Part shown: one piece after another, positions 1 to 7,673 of the stretch
Layout of the letters: each line of letters begins with the position of its first letter
Numbering within the stretch: the first letter of the stretch is position 1
Source: Herpetosiphonaceae bacterium
Lineage (GTDB): Bacteria; Chloroflexota; Chloroflexia; Chloroflexales; Kallotenuaceae
Length of the DNA stretch: 63,817 bases
Direction of reading: 5' to 3'
Assembly (NCBI GenBank): GCA_013821605.1
Contig: JACDGP010000013.1
Span: 1-63,817 of the forward strand
Program-made: the position numbers and the translations under genes
The notes under the pieces: generated by a model
Seen by the model: only the letters and a program-made list of their open reading frames with translations
The model's database searches: none
What the model was told of the DNA's origin: nothing

Positions 1-1389
1 TACGTCCGCGCTGCACGGCAGAGGGCAGCTCAGGTAACTCAGAGCTGAGTTGGGCGGCGGCCTGCTCGGGCGTCATGGTTTGTCCCTCCGTCCAGGCCGC
101 AAGGAACTGGTCATCGCCCAGCAGCGCACGCGTATGGGCCAGTTGCTGCTCGCGCTGCACGAGGAAATGTGCGGGCGTGCGTACACCGCTGGCATCGCGA
201 AGAACGGTCGCCGCGGCAAAGAGCCGTGCTGCTGCCGCCGGTTGGCCCTGTACTGTCGCCACCGCAGCGAGACCATCCAGGCACTGGGATATCAACACGC
301 GGTCACCGAGTGTGTAGAGGATCGCAAGCGCCTCCAGGTACAGCCTGCGTGCTAGCGCGTAGTCACCCTCGTTGCGGGCAATGTAGCCTAGCAACCAGAG
401 CGTCCTGCTCATGCCTTGTTTGTCTTCAACCGTCCTGAAGACGACCAGGGCCTCCTCTACGAGCGGACGCGCCTCCGCAAACTCACCATGCATGCTGGTT
501 ACCGTGCCCAAGTTGTTGAGCGACAAGGCAATGCCCCAGCGATCTCCAACCTTGCGGAAGAGTGCCAGCCCCTCGGCGATGAACGCCCGTGCCGCCGGTG
601 GGTCATCCCGCGAGTGGGTAAGACCGAGGTAGTTGAGCGTATGAGCCAGACCCCACGTGTCCTGCAGCGCCCGCAGGATGTCCATGCTTTCCTGGTACAT
701 GGCGCGTGCCGCTGCATAGTTAGCCCCTACTTGGATCGCCAATGCTAGCCCATTCAGCGCTGCCGCGATACCCGCCTGGTCTCCCAACTGCCGTGATAGT
801 TGTAAGCCCTCGTCGCACAATGCTATGGCACGATCAGTATCCCCCTCATAATACGCCAGTAGGCCGGCACCGGTAAGTGCTTTGGCCCGCACGGTCTCCG
901 GCGCGTGGCCTGCCTCAATTGCCGCTGTGAGCCAGCGGCGGCCCTCGCTCCAATAGCCCCGCATGAACCAGAAGCGCACCAGGGTGCCGCTCAGGTGCAA
1001 CGCGGCGGCGTCGACACTGTCCAGGAACCAGCGCAGCGCGGCGCGCAGGTTATCATGCTCTGCCTCTAATCGCTTGAGCCAGATGAGTTGGTCCGCACCG
1101 AAGAGCTTGGGCTCGGCGGCTTGGGCCAGCCGCAGGTAGGAGGTGGCGTGTTCACGGCGCGTCACCTCGGTTTCCCCGTGCGCTGCGAGTTGCTCCAGCG
1201 CATACTCGCGGATCGTCTCTAGCATGCCGAAGCGCGGCTCACCGCCCTCGTCTCGCACCACGAGCAGACTCTGCTCTACCAAGGAACTCAGTCCGTCCAG
1301 GGTATCGATCAGGCGCAGGTCAGCGCAGATTGCCTCGACTTCTGGGAGTGACCACCCGCCGCGGAAGACGCCTAGCCGCCGGAACAGGG
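1..1389 (-). pseudogene. C-terminal TPR part of frameshifted XRE/NB-ARC regulator (runs off left edge)
   Basis: On the minus strand, past the frameshift at the CCC run 1387-1389, a second frame continues the regulator to the left edge. It reads RLFRRLGVFRGGWSL straight after the shift, the usual winged-helix segment that follows NB-ARC domains in this family. The frame then stays open as helical TPR-like repeats (for example AAARAFIAEGLALFRKVGDR, roughly 510-580) with the spacing of SARP/LuxR-type ATPases. It has no start of its own. Removing one C restores one long protein of more than 820 residues. Either the gene is inactivated or the C-run is an assembly error; a homopolymer of three makes a real mutation plausible. 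Confidence 0.75.
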
Positions 1390-2480
1390 CGCGCCACCTC
1401 CGGGAGTAGGGTGTAGCTCCAGGCAACCGTAGCACGCGCCGTTTGCTGGCGCTCCGGCAGATCGTGTGCGCCTCCCGTCAGCAACTGGAGCGATAATCCT
1501 ACATGGTCGCCTTGCAACCGCCGCAACAGCGCTTGCACCGGCAGGATCCCCACGCGCCGCGCCGCCAGTTCAATTGCGAGCGGCAGCCCATCCAGCTGGG
1601 TGCAGATTTGGGCCACCGCTTCGGCGTTTGCAGTGGTGAGGGCGAAATCGGGCTTAGTCGCCTGGGCGCGCTCGATGAAGAGCTGCACGGCGGCGATGTG
1701 CTCGAGCACCTCCAGCGGTGGCAGGTGGTGTAGAGCAACGAGGGCGAGCGGGGGGACGGCGTACACCTGCTCGCCCTGTACGTGTAGCACAGTGCGACTT
1801 GTCACAAGCAGACGTAGGCTGGGGCAGGCTGCCCGCAAGGCGACAACCTCTACTGCGGCTGCGGTAACATGTTCGAAGTTATCTAGTACAAGCAGGCAGG
1901 GCCGGTCACGTAGCGCGCTGCTCAGCGTGGTGAGGATGGGACGGCTCGTATCTTCCGGCACGCCGGTGGCACGGGCGATCGTGGGCAGCACGAGTTCGGG
2001 GGCGTCCAGCGGTGCCAGGGTGACGAAGATCACCTCTTGATCGTGGTGCTCCTGATACTGCAAGGCCACGGCCAGGGCTACACGGGTCTTGCCCACGCCG
2101 CCTGGTCCGGTCAAGGTTAGCACGCGGATCTGGTCCTGGTGGAGCAGTGCCAGCACGGCCGTGATCTCACCACTGCGTCCCACGAGTTCCGTAGGTGGCA
2201 ACGGCCAAGCAGCTGGATCGGGCTCTAGTGAGGAGGTGTGGCGTCGTGGACCGGGCGTTGCGGCGGCTAGGAACTGCTTGACCTCATCGCCCGCCAAGCC
2301 CAACACCGTGGCCAAGCGCTGCGCTGTTGCGCGTTGTGGTGTACTGCCTCCTTGTTCAAGGAGACGGATGGTGCGGGCGCTGATCCCGGCGCGTTCGGCG
2401 AGTCCTTCCTGCGTCAGCCCAGCGGCGAGCCGGTAATCCCGGAGCAACGTCCCAAAGGATGCGTTGGTCTGCGCGTCCAT
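1320..2480 (-). CDS. XRE-family HTH / NB-ARC ATPase regulator, N-terminal part, frameshifted
   Basis: The protein opens with an XRE helix-turn-helix (residues about 8-65, LTQEGLAERAGISARTIRLL). A STAND-type NTPase follows, with Walker A GPGGVGKTR near residue 125, Walker B CLLVLDNFEHV near 200, a sensor segment LLVTSRT, and the GLPLA motif near 298. This architecture fits signal-responsive transcriptional regulators with C-terminal TPR sensors. The frame is lost after ATVAWSYTLLPEVAR, so the last 30 or so residues are out of frame and the true continuation lies in the neighbouring frame. It starts back-to-back with the cyclase gene at 2689, with inverted repeats in between. The ligand and targets cannot be read from the sequence. 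Confidence 0.8.
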   Translation of the reverse strand: MDAQTNASFGTLLRDYRLAAGLTQEGLAERAGISARTIRLLEQGGSTPQRATAQRLATVLGLAGDEVKQFLAAATPGPRRHTSSLEPDPAAWPLPPTELVGRSGEITAVLALLHQDQIRVLTLTGPGGVGKTRVALAVALQYQEHHDQEVIFVTLAPLDAPELVLPTIARATGVPEDTSRPILTTLSSALRDRPCLLVLDNFEHVTAAAVEVVALRAACPSLRLLVTSRTVLHVQGEQVYAVPPLALVALHHLPPLEVLEHIAAVQLFIERAQATKPDFALTTANAEAVAQICTQLDGLPLAIELAARRVGILPVQALLRRLQGDHVGLSLQLLTGGAHDLPERQQTARATVAWSYTLLPEVARPVPAARRLPRRVVTPRSRGNLR

Positions 2481-2624
2481 GTGACCCTTCCTGTCCCTGC
2501 ACGACGTGGTCTCACCGCCGGATCATAACACGCGCACGAATCGACTGCCAGTCTTCAGCGGTGCGGAACCGGCACAATCTTGCCGGTAATGTTTCCGGTT
2601 TTGCCTGTTCAGCCTCCCTTCCAC

Positions 2625-2665
2625 AGCGTACGCTGGACTACATAAGGTTCGTTCCAAAGCGAACC
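2625..2665. promoter_or_regulatory. Two inverted repeats in the divergent promoter region
   Basis: The gap between the XRE regulator (minus) and the first cyclase (plus) holds a perfect 10-bp palindrome AGCGTACGCT (2625-2634) and an inverted repeat GGTTCG-N8-CGAACC (2646-2665), about 25 bases before the cyclase start. They are placed as operators of the neighbouring HTH regulator would be; that link is inference. Confidence 0.35.
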
Positions 2666-2688
2666 ACTGGTCTAGTAAGGAGGAAGTC

Positions 2689-3042
2689 ATGTCGACCGAA
2701 GAGAACAAGGCACTCTACCGTCGTTGGATCCAGGCCGGAAAAGAGAAAGCCCTGGACCAAATCGATGAGTTGTTCGCGCCTGACTTCGTGGATCACTTCA
2801 CGCCGCCGGGAGCGCCAACTGGACGCGAGTGGGTTCGGCAGATGGTTAAGGAGACCAGCCCCGACGTCCAAACCACGATTGAGGACATGATCGCTGAGGG
2901 TGATCAGGTGTGGGCACGGGTCGTCGTACGGAACAACAATACCCCTAATACTCCGCAAGGCAACCTGTATCTGGCCGACATGGTTCGCATTGCGGACGGC
3001 AAAATCGCCGAACACTGGGGCATTATTCAGCCGCTGCCATAA
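2689..3042 (+). CDS. SnoaL-like cyclase / NTF2-fold protein
   Basis: A 117-residue single-domain protein of the NTF2-like superfamily resembling the SnoaL polyketide-cyclase/ester-cyclase group. Features seen are the N-terminal helix with NKALYRRW, the FAPDFVDHF segment, GREWVRQMVKE, the central strand TTIEDMIAEGDQVWARVVV and the closing DGKIAEHWGI strand. The start is fixed by a strong AGGAGG seven bases upstream. No substrate can be assigned, and many members are orphan hydrolases or isomerases. It is followed by a hairpin and by a second member of the same fold, so the pair may have arisen by duplication. The GC and codon use match the neighbours. Confidence 0.85.
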   Translation: MSTEENKALYRRWIQAGKEKALDQIDELFAPDFVDHFTPPGAPTGREWVRQMVKETSPDVQTTIEDMIAEGDQVWARVVVRNNNTPNTPQGNLYLADMVRIADGKIAEHWGIIQPLP

Positions 3043-3049
3043 GAATGAT

Positions 3050-3078
3050 ATGCCCCTGGTCAGCTCCGACCGGGGCAT
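3050..3078 (+). terminator. Hairpin after the first cyclase gene
   Basis: ATGCCCC-T-GGTC pairs with GACC-GGGGCAT around a six-base loop, eight bases after the stop codon. There is no clear T-run, so it may be a weak terminator or an mRNA-stabilising stem between the two cyclase genes. Confidence 0.45.
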
Positions 3079-3148
3079 GGTTGCTCATCCCTGCGACAGG
3101 GTCGCGCCGGAGCGAACAGACACGCTCCAGCGGCAAGGAGAACCGAGC

Positions 3149-3574
3149 ATGAGCACGGAGACCAACCTAGCCATCGTGCACCGGTATGTCGAGGAAGGGC
3201 TCAATGCTGGGAACATGGCTGTGATCGACGAGCTATGCGCTGTTAGCTGTGTGAACCACGACCCCACGCAGCCCAGCGTCCACGACCGTGGTGCGCTCAA
3301 ACAGTTCTGGCTCGCGCTGCGCGCGGCCTTTCCCGACCAGCGCACCACCATCCAGGATTTGGTCGCGGAAGAGGATCGTGTGGTGACACGCTTCACCTGG
3401 CGGGGCACGCATACCGGCGACTTCTATGGCATCTCCGCAACGGGCCGGCAGGTGACATTCGACGGGATCGACATCGTGCGGCTGGCGGATGGGGAGATCC
3501 AAGAAATCTGGTGGGGGTATGACATGCTCGGGGTCCTGCAGCAACTAGGCGTGGACCTACGCCTACCCGGATAA
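3149..3574 (+). CDS. SnoaL-like ester cyclase
   Basis: A 141-residue NTF2-fold protein. Family features are NLAIVHRYVEEGLNAGN at the N terminus, CVNHDP, the FPDQRTTIQDLVAEEDRV strand pair, FTWRGTHTGDF, and the C-terminal DGEIQEIWWGYDMLGVLQQL that is typical of ester-cyclase/SnoaL proteins. The start at 3149 is chosen over upstream in-frame codons because an AAGGAG sits nine bases before it and homology begins there. The 3' end of this gene is the source of two degenerate copies near 7539 and 11362. Its substrate is unknown; it probably forms one transcription unit with the cyclase upstream and the small isomerase-like gene downstream. Confidence 0.88.
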   Translation: MSTETNLAIVHRYVEEGLNAGNMAVIDELCAVSCVNHDPTQPSVHDRGALKQFWLALRAAFPDQRTTIQDLVAEEDRVVTRFTWRGTHTGDFYGISATGRQVTFDGIDIVRLADGEIQEIWWGYDMLGVLQQLGVDLRLPG

Positions 3575-3612
3575 TCCGCCAACCGCGTTCATTCTATACA
3601 AGGAGGGTAGAC

Positions 3613-3873
3613 ATGAAATTCATGGTCGAAGGCACGCCTTCACAAGCGCTCACCCCCGAAATGATGGCCCTTGCTCCGGCCGAGACGGTGCGCGGCAAGG
3701 AACTCGACGCACAGGGCCTACGGACGGGCCTCTACCTCGCTGCCGACTATTCCAAGGTCTGGCAAACCTTTGTCGCCGACACTCACGAGGATGTCCAGCG
3801 TGCGCTGGAGTCATTGCCGTTATATCACGCTTCGACCTACACCATCGTACCTTTGGCACCCGACCAAGAGTAG
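3613..3873 (+). CDS. Small muconolactone-isomerase-like dimeric alpha/beta-barrel protein
   Basis: An 86-residue protein preceded by AGGAGG. Its C-terminal half, with DVQRALESLPLYHASTYTIVPL, resembles the muconolactone delta-isomerase/YCII-related ferredoxin-like fold, where LPL(Y/H) followed by a strand ending VTPL is usual. The N-terminal strand KFMVEGTP and helix LTPEMMALAPAETVRGKEL also fit. No catalytic assignment is safe at this length. It sits 38 bases after the ester cyclase and 54 bases before the sulfotransferase-like gene on the same strand, so co-transcription is likely. An alternative is a stand-alone EthD/antibiotic-monooxygenase-type protein. Confidence 0.7.
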   Translation: MKFMVEGTPSQALTPEMMALAPAETVRGKELDAQGLRTGLYLAADYSKVWQTFVADTHEDVQRALESLPLYHASTYTIVPLAPDQE

Positions 3874-3927
3874 ACACGCACACTAACCATAACCAACCTC
3901 TACAACACGAAAGAACGAGGCAACCTT

Positions 3928-4581
3928 ATGAACCAACTGAAGATCATTGGCGGGGGGTTTGGCCGAACGGGAACACTATCGCTCAAAGTCGCGCTCGAAG
4001 CCCTTGGCTTTGCACCCTGTCACCATATGTATGAAGTGTATCAACACATGGAGACGCTGTTCCCCCGCTGGGAAGCGGTCGCCGCCGGCACGCCCAGCGA
4101 TTGGACCAGTATCTTTAGTAACTACCAAGCAACCGTCGATTGGCCTGCCTGCAACTTTTATGCAGAACTCATGCAGACCTACCCGGATGCAAACGTTTTG
4201 CTGAGCGTGCGCGACCCCGAGCAATGGTATGAGAGCACCAGAGTGACCCTCTATGACGGGACGCGCCAGTTAGTCGCGGCGGATGAACCAATGACCCGTA
4301 GATTCGGGGAAATGGTAAACAAGATCGTCTGGCAGGATACGTTCGATGATCGATTTGAGGATAAGGCATACGCCATCTCGGTCTTCAATCGGCATATCGA
4401 AGCGGTAAAACGGAACGTACCGGCTGAGAAACTGCTCGTGTACAACGTCAAAGAGGGGTGGGCACCCTTATGTGCCTTTCTCGGTGTTCCCGTTCCAGAT
4501 CAGCCCTTCCCGCATCTCAATGATCGCGCCAGTATCCAGAAGGAGATGGATAAGGCTACGGGAGCGTCCGTCGCTGTGTAG
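3928..4581 (+). CDS. Sulfotransferase-family P-loop protein
   Basis: A 217-residue protein beginning with a PAPS-loop-like P-loop, GGGFGRTGTLSLKVALEALG (residues 8-27), followed by HHMYEV. The second family signature, LLSVRDPEQWYEST (about 90-104), is the 3'-phosphate-binding segment. The length and the late LGVPVPDQPFPHLND segment match the Sulfotransfer_4-type family found in many bacteria and fungi, which would move a sulfuryl group from PAPS to an unidentified acceptor. It has no signal peptide, so it is cytoplasmic. The window also carries a sulfate importer at 17890-22650, but no PAPS synthesis genes. An AACGAGG lies eight bases upstream. Confidence 0.82.
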   Translation: MNQLKIIGGGFGRTGTLSLKVALEALGFAPCHHMYEVYQHMETLFPRWEAVAAGTPSDWTSIFSNYQATVDWPACNFYAELMQTYPDANVLLSVRDPEQWYESTRVTLYDGTRQLVAADEPMTRRFGEMVNKIVWQDTFDDRFEDKAYAISVFNRHIEAVKRNVPAEKLLVYNVKEGWAPLCAFLGVPVPDQPFPHLNDRASIQKEMDKATGASVAV

Positions 4582-4665
4582 GCCTCTCGACGTGACTGGA
4601 CACCGCTGACCGCATGATTTCGCACGGCACATCAACCACAACCACCTAACGAAGCGAGGTAACAC

Positions 4666-7485
4666 ATGTTCACCATCTCTGTCCGTCCACTCCAGTCCGG
4701 TCGTGGCCTTGGTCGGTTCCTGGTGCTCCTGGCGCTCTTGGGCGCTGGATTTGCCGCGCTGCCGGTACCAGCCGCCCACGCAGACGCCTTCGTGGTGACG
4801 ACCACCGCCGACGACGGCCCAGGCTCGCTGCGTCAAGCGATCACCGATGCCAATAACAGCCTAGGAGCCGACACGATCAGCTTCAACATCCCCGGCACGG
4901 GACCCTTTACCATCGCTCCAACCTCCGTCCTCCCGTTTATTACCGATGCGGTGGTGATCGATGGGTTATCACAGCCGGGTGCGAGTTGCGCCAGTTGGCC
5001 ACCAACCTTGGAGATCGAATTAAATGGTAGCAACGCCGGAACCCCTGCTTCGGGACTCGTGATCCAGGCCAATGGGAGCACGGTTCAGGGGTTGGTCATC
5101 AACCAGTTTAGTTACCCGGAATTAGGTTTGAGTAGTAACAACAACAACGTCCTGTGTAATTTCCTCGGGACCGACATTACAGGTACGTCAGCAAGGGGCA
5201 ACACAGGGGTCTTTGTGAACGGGGCAACAAATGTAATTGGCGGCACCATCTCCAGCGCACGCAACCTCATCTCGGGCAATCCGGGGGATGGGATTGAAAT
5301 AAACAACGCAAGCGGGACCCAAGTACAAGGCAACTACATTGGCACCGACGTGACGGGCACGCAGCCACTCGGCAACACGTTCGGCGTAGTCATTGAAAAT
5401 GGAGCCAGCAACACGACGATTGGGGGCACCACACAAGGTGCTGGCAATCTGATCGCAAGCAATGGCAATGGTGTGTTCATCGAGACGGCCGGCAACCTCG
5501 TGGAGGGCAACACTATCGGCACTGACGTGACTACCACCAACGCGCTCGGTAACACGAGTGCTGGCGTGTACGTAGCTGGAGCTAGCAACACGATTGGGGG
5601 GACCACACAGGGTGCTGGCAATCTGATCGCGTACAGCGGTGCCGGTGGTGTGATCATCCAAGCCGGCTCAGTCGCCAATCCGATCGAGGCCAATACCATC
5701 TATAGCAACGCTGGTCTCGGCATAGATCTTAATAATGACGGGGTCACGTCCAATGATCCAGGCGACGCAGATACTGGCCCTAACAACCTGCAGAACTTCC
5801 CGGTGCTCACCGCCGCGACCAGTAGCAGTATCACGGGCACGCTCAACAGCACGCCTGCTACCATCTTCCGCATAGAGTTTTTCGCTAACAGCAGTTGTGA
5901 CCCGTCGGGCAACGGCGAGGGTGAGCAGTATGTGGGCAGTGAGGATGTCACGACCGATTCGAGCGGCAACATCAGCTTTAGCTTCAGCTATACGCCGATC
6001 AGCGGCAAGGCGATCCTGACTGCCACCGCCACCGATCCCAACGGCAACACGTCGGAGTTCTCGGCCTGTCGTACACTCAACAATCCGCCCGTGGCGCAAG
6101 ACGACAGCTACAGCACCGACGAGAACACGCCGCTCACAGTCGCGGCTCCCGGTGTGCTCGGGAACGACAGTGATGTCGATAGCCCCACCCTCACCGCACA
6201 ACTGGTCACTGGACCGAGCCATGGCCAACTCACGCTCAACTCCGATGGCTCGTTCACGTACACGCCAACCACTAACTACTCGGGCGGCGATAGCTTTATG
6301 TACCAAGCCAGCGATGGTCAACTCTCCTCGAATGTGGCCTCAGTTTCCATCACCGTGAACGCGGTTAATCAGCCACCGGTGGCCCAAAACGATAGCTACA
6401 CGACTAACGGGAATAAGCCCCTGACGGTTGCAGCCCCGGGTGTGCTCGGGAACGACAGTGATGTCGATAGCCCGACCCTCACGGCGCAACTGGTCACGGG
6501 ACCGAGCCATGGTCAACTCACGCTCAACCCGAATGGCTCGTTCACGTACACTCCGACCACCAACTACTCGGGTGCGGACAGCTTGACCTACCAAGCGAGC
6601 GATGGTCAACTCACCTCGAATGTCGCCACGGTCTCCATTACCGTGAACAATGTCAATAAGCCGCCTGTGGCGCACAACGATAGCTACACGACCAACGAGA
6701 ACAAGCCTCGGACGGTTGCAGCTCCTGGTGTGCTCGGGAACGACAAGGATGTTGATAGCGCTAGCCTCACCGCACAGCTTGTGAGTGGTCCGAGCCATGG
6801 GCAACTCACCTTGAACACCGATGGCTCGTTCACGTACACACCAGCGACCAACTACTCGGGCGCGGACAGCTTTACCTACCAAGCCAGCGACGGTCAACTG
6901 CTCTCGAATGTGGCCACGGTGTCCCTTACCGTGAACCATGTTAACCAGCCGCCTTCGGTCGTGGTGAGTGCCGGTGGGGCTTGTCTCCAAGACGGTACTG
7001 GGCGCATCAACCTGACGGTGGCGGATGCCGATAGTTCCGTGAGCAGTTTGACGCTCAGTGCCACCTCCACCAACCAGCAGGTGGTGGCCAACACTGCCAT
7101 CAGCTTTGGAGGCAGCGGTGCTCAACGCACCATGAAGGTGCAGGCCCAGACGGTCCAAGGGGGGCAAGCGACCCTTACTGTCAAGGTGAGTGACGGCAGT
7201 GCCCAGAGTAGCCTAACGGTGACGGTGTTCGTGGGCGACCCAGCCACGAAGAAACCGAATAGTGACACTATTAACGGCACCGACGGACCGGATATGCTGT
7301 TGGGCTTAGGGCGCAATGACACGATCAACGGCAATGGTGGAGATGACTTGTTGTGCGGCGGAATGGGCAATGACATCCTGACCGGTGGGAGCGATGCTGA
7401 TTTCTTTAGTGGCGGCTCCGGCACGGATACCATCACCGATTACAATCCGACGCAGGGTGATACCAAGGATAGCACCTTTCCGTAA
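4666..7485 (+). CDS. Secreted beta-helix / Ig-like repeat / RTX surface protein (copy 1)
   Basis: The 939-residue protein has a Sec signal peptide (residues 1-39, ending PVPAAHA) and the opening motif VTTTADDGPGSLRQAITDAN found in right-handed beta-helix surface proteins. Parallel beta-helix repeats follow at about 130-370 (GNLIASNGNGVFIE, GNTIGTDVTTT), then a strand-rich ATATDPNGNTSEFSACRT domain to about 470. Three cadherin-like/VCBS domains of exactly 96 residues each (473-760) carry NDSDVDS and GSFTYTP motifs. A further beta domain and a C-terminal RTX calcium-binding nonapeptide block (GGDDLLCGGMGNDILTGG) end the protein. It is probably an extracellular adhesin or matrix protein. The start follows GCGAGGT. 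Its neighbour at 7674 is a paralogue. Confidence 0.92.
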   Translation: MFTISVRPLQSGRGLGRFLVLLALLGAGFAALPVPAAHADAFVVTTTADDGPGSLRQAITDANNSLGADTISFNIPGTGPFTIAPTSVLPFITDAVVIDGLSQPGASCASWPPTLEIELNGSNAGTPASGLVIQANGSTVQGLVINQFSYPELGLSSNNNNVLCNFLGTDITGTSARGNTGVFVNGATNVIGGTISSARNLISGNPGDGIEINNASGTQVQGNYIGTDVTGTQPLGNTFGVVIENGASNTTIGGTTQGAGNLIASNGNGVFIETAGNLVEGNTIGTDVTTTNALGNTSAGVYVAGASNTIGGTTQGAGNLIAYSGAGGVIIQAGSVANPIEANTIYSNAGLGIDLNNDGVTSNDPGDADTGPNNLQNFPVLTAATSSSITGTLNSTPATIFRIEFFANSSCDPSGNGEGEQYVGSEDVTTDSSGNISFSFSYTPISGKAILTATATDPNGNTSEFSACRTLNNPPVAQDDSYSTDENTPLTVAAPGVLGNDSDVDSPTLTAQLVTGPSHGQLTLNSDGSFTYTPTTNYSGGDSFMYQASDGQLSSNVASVSITVNAVNQPPVAQNDSYTTNGNKPLTVAAPGVLGNDSDVDSPTLTAQLVTGPSHGQLTLNPNGSFTYTPTTNYSGADSLTYQASDGQLTSNVATVSITVNNVNKPPVAHNDSYTTNENKPRTVAAPGVLGNDKDVDSASLTAQLVSGPSHGQLTLNTDGSFTYTPATNYSGADSFTYQASDGQLLSNVATVSLTVNHVNQPPSVVVSAGGACLQDGTGRINLTVADADSSVSSLTLSATSTNQQVVANTAISFGGSGAQRTMKVQAQTVQGGQATLTVKVSDGSAQSSLTVTVFVGDPATKKPNSDTINGTDGPDMLLGLGRNDTINGNGGDDLLCGGMGNDILTGGSDADFFSGGSGTDTITDYNPTQGDTKDSTFP
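6085..6948 (+). repeat. Three tandem 288-bp Ig-like coding repeats
   Basis: Units begin at 6085, 6373 and 6661, each exactly 288 bases (96 codons) after the last. Each carries a GGTGTGCTCGGGAACGAC box and an AATGGCTCGTTCACGTACAC-like box. The strong nucleotide identity between units makes this stretch prone to unequal recombination with itself and with 9498-10658. Confidence 0.9.
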
Positions 7486-7538
7486 GCGTGGGTTTGGGGG
7501 CTCCGGCCCCCACCCGTCCAAGTAGACGTGGCAGCCAG

Positions 7539-7589
7539 GAGATCGGGTGGGCCTATGACACACCCGGGCTGTTGCAGCCCTGGGTGTAG
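7539..7589 (+). pseudogene. Relic of the ester-cyclase 3' end (copy A)
   Basis: The stretch reads EIGWAYDTPGLLQPWV then stop. This matches the C-terminal EIWWGYDMLGVLQQLGV of the cyclase at 3149-3574 in frame and order, with clear nucleotide similarity (GAGATC, GGGTGGG, CTATGACA, CTGTTGCAG). No start or upstream domain remains. It lies just before the leader of the second surface-protein gene. Confidence 0.55.
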
Positions 7590-7673
7590 TTCTACCACGA
7601 GCTGAGCGCAGCTTGTAAACAACCCCTCCAACACAAAAGAGTGAGAAAACGTACGAACGAAGCGAGGTAGCAT

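Noticed and set aside
14-355. Short plus-strand frames at the left edge
   Set aside because: They are antisense to the TPR part of the regulator.
2900-3148. Upstream in-frame extension of the second cyclase
   Set aside because: It overlaps the first cyclase in another frame and lacks homology; a ribosome binding site and family start are at 3149.
6340-7167. A 275-codon minus-strand frame across surface-protein copy 1
   Set aside because: Same type of antisense artefact; its sequence resembles the one at 9732-11006 only because the sense repeats are alike.
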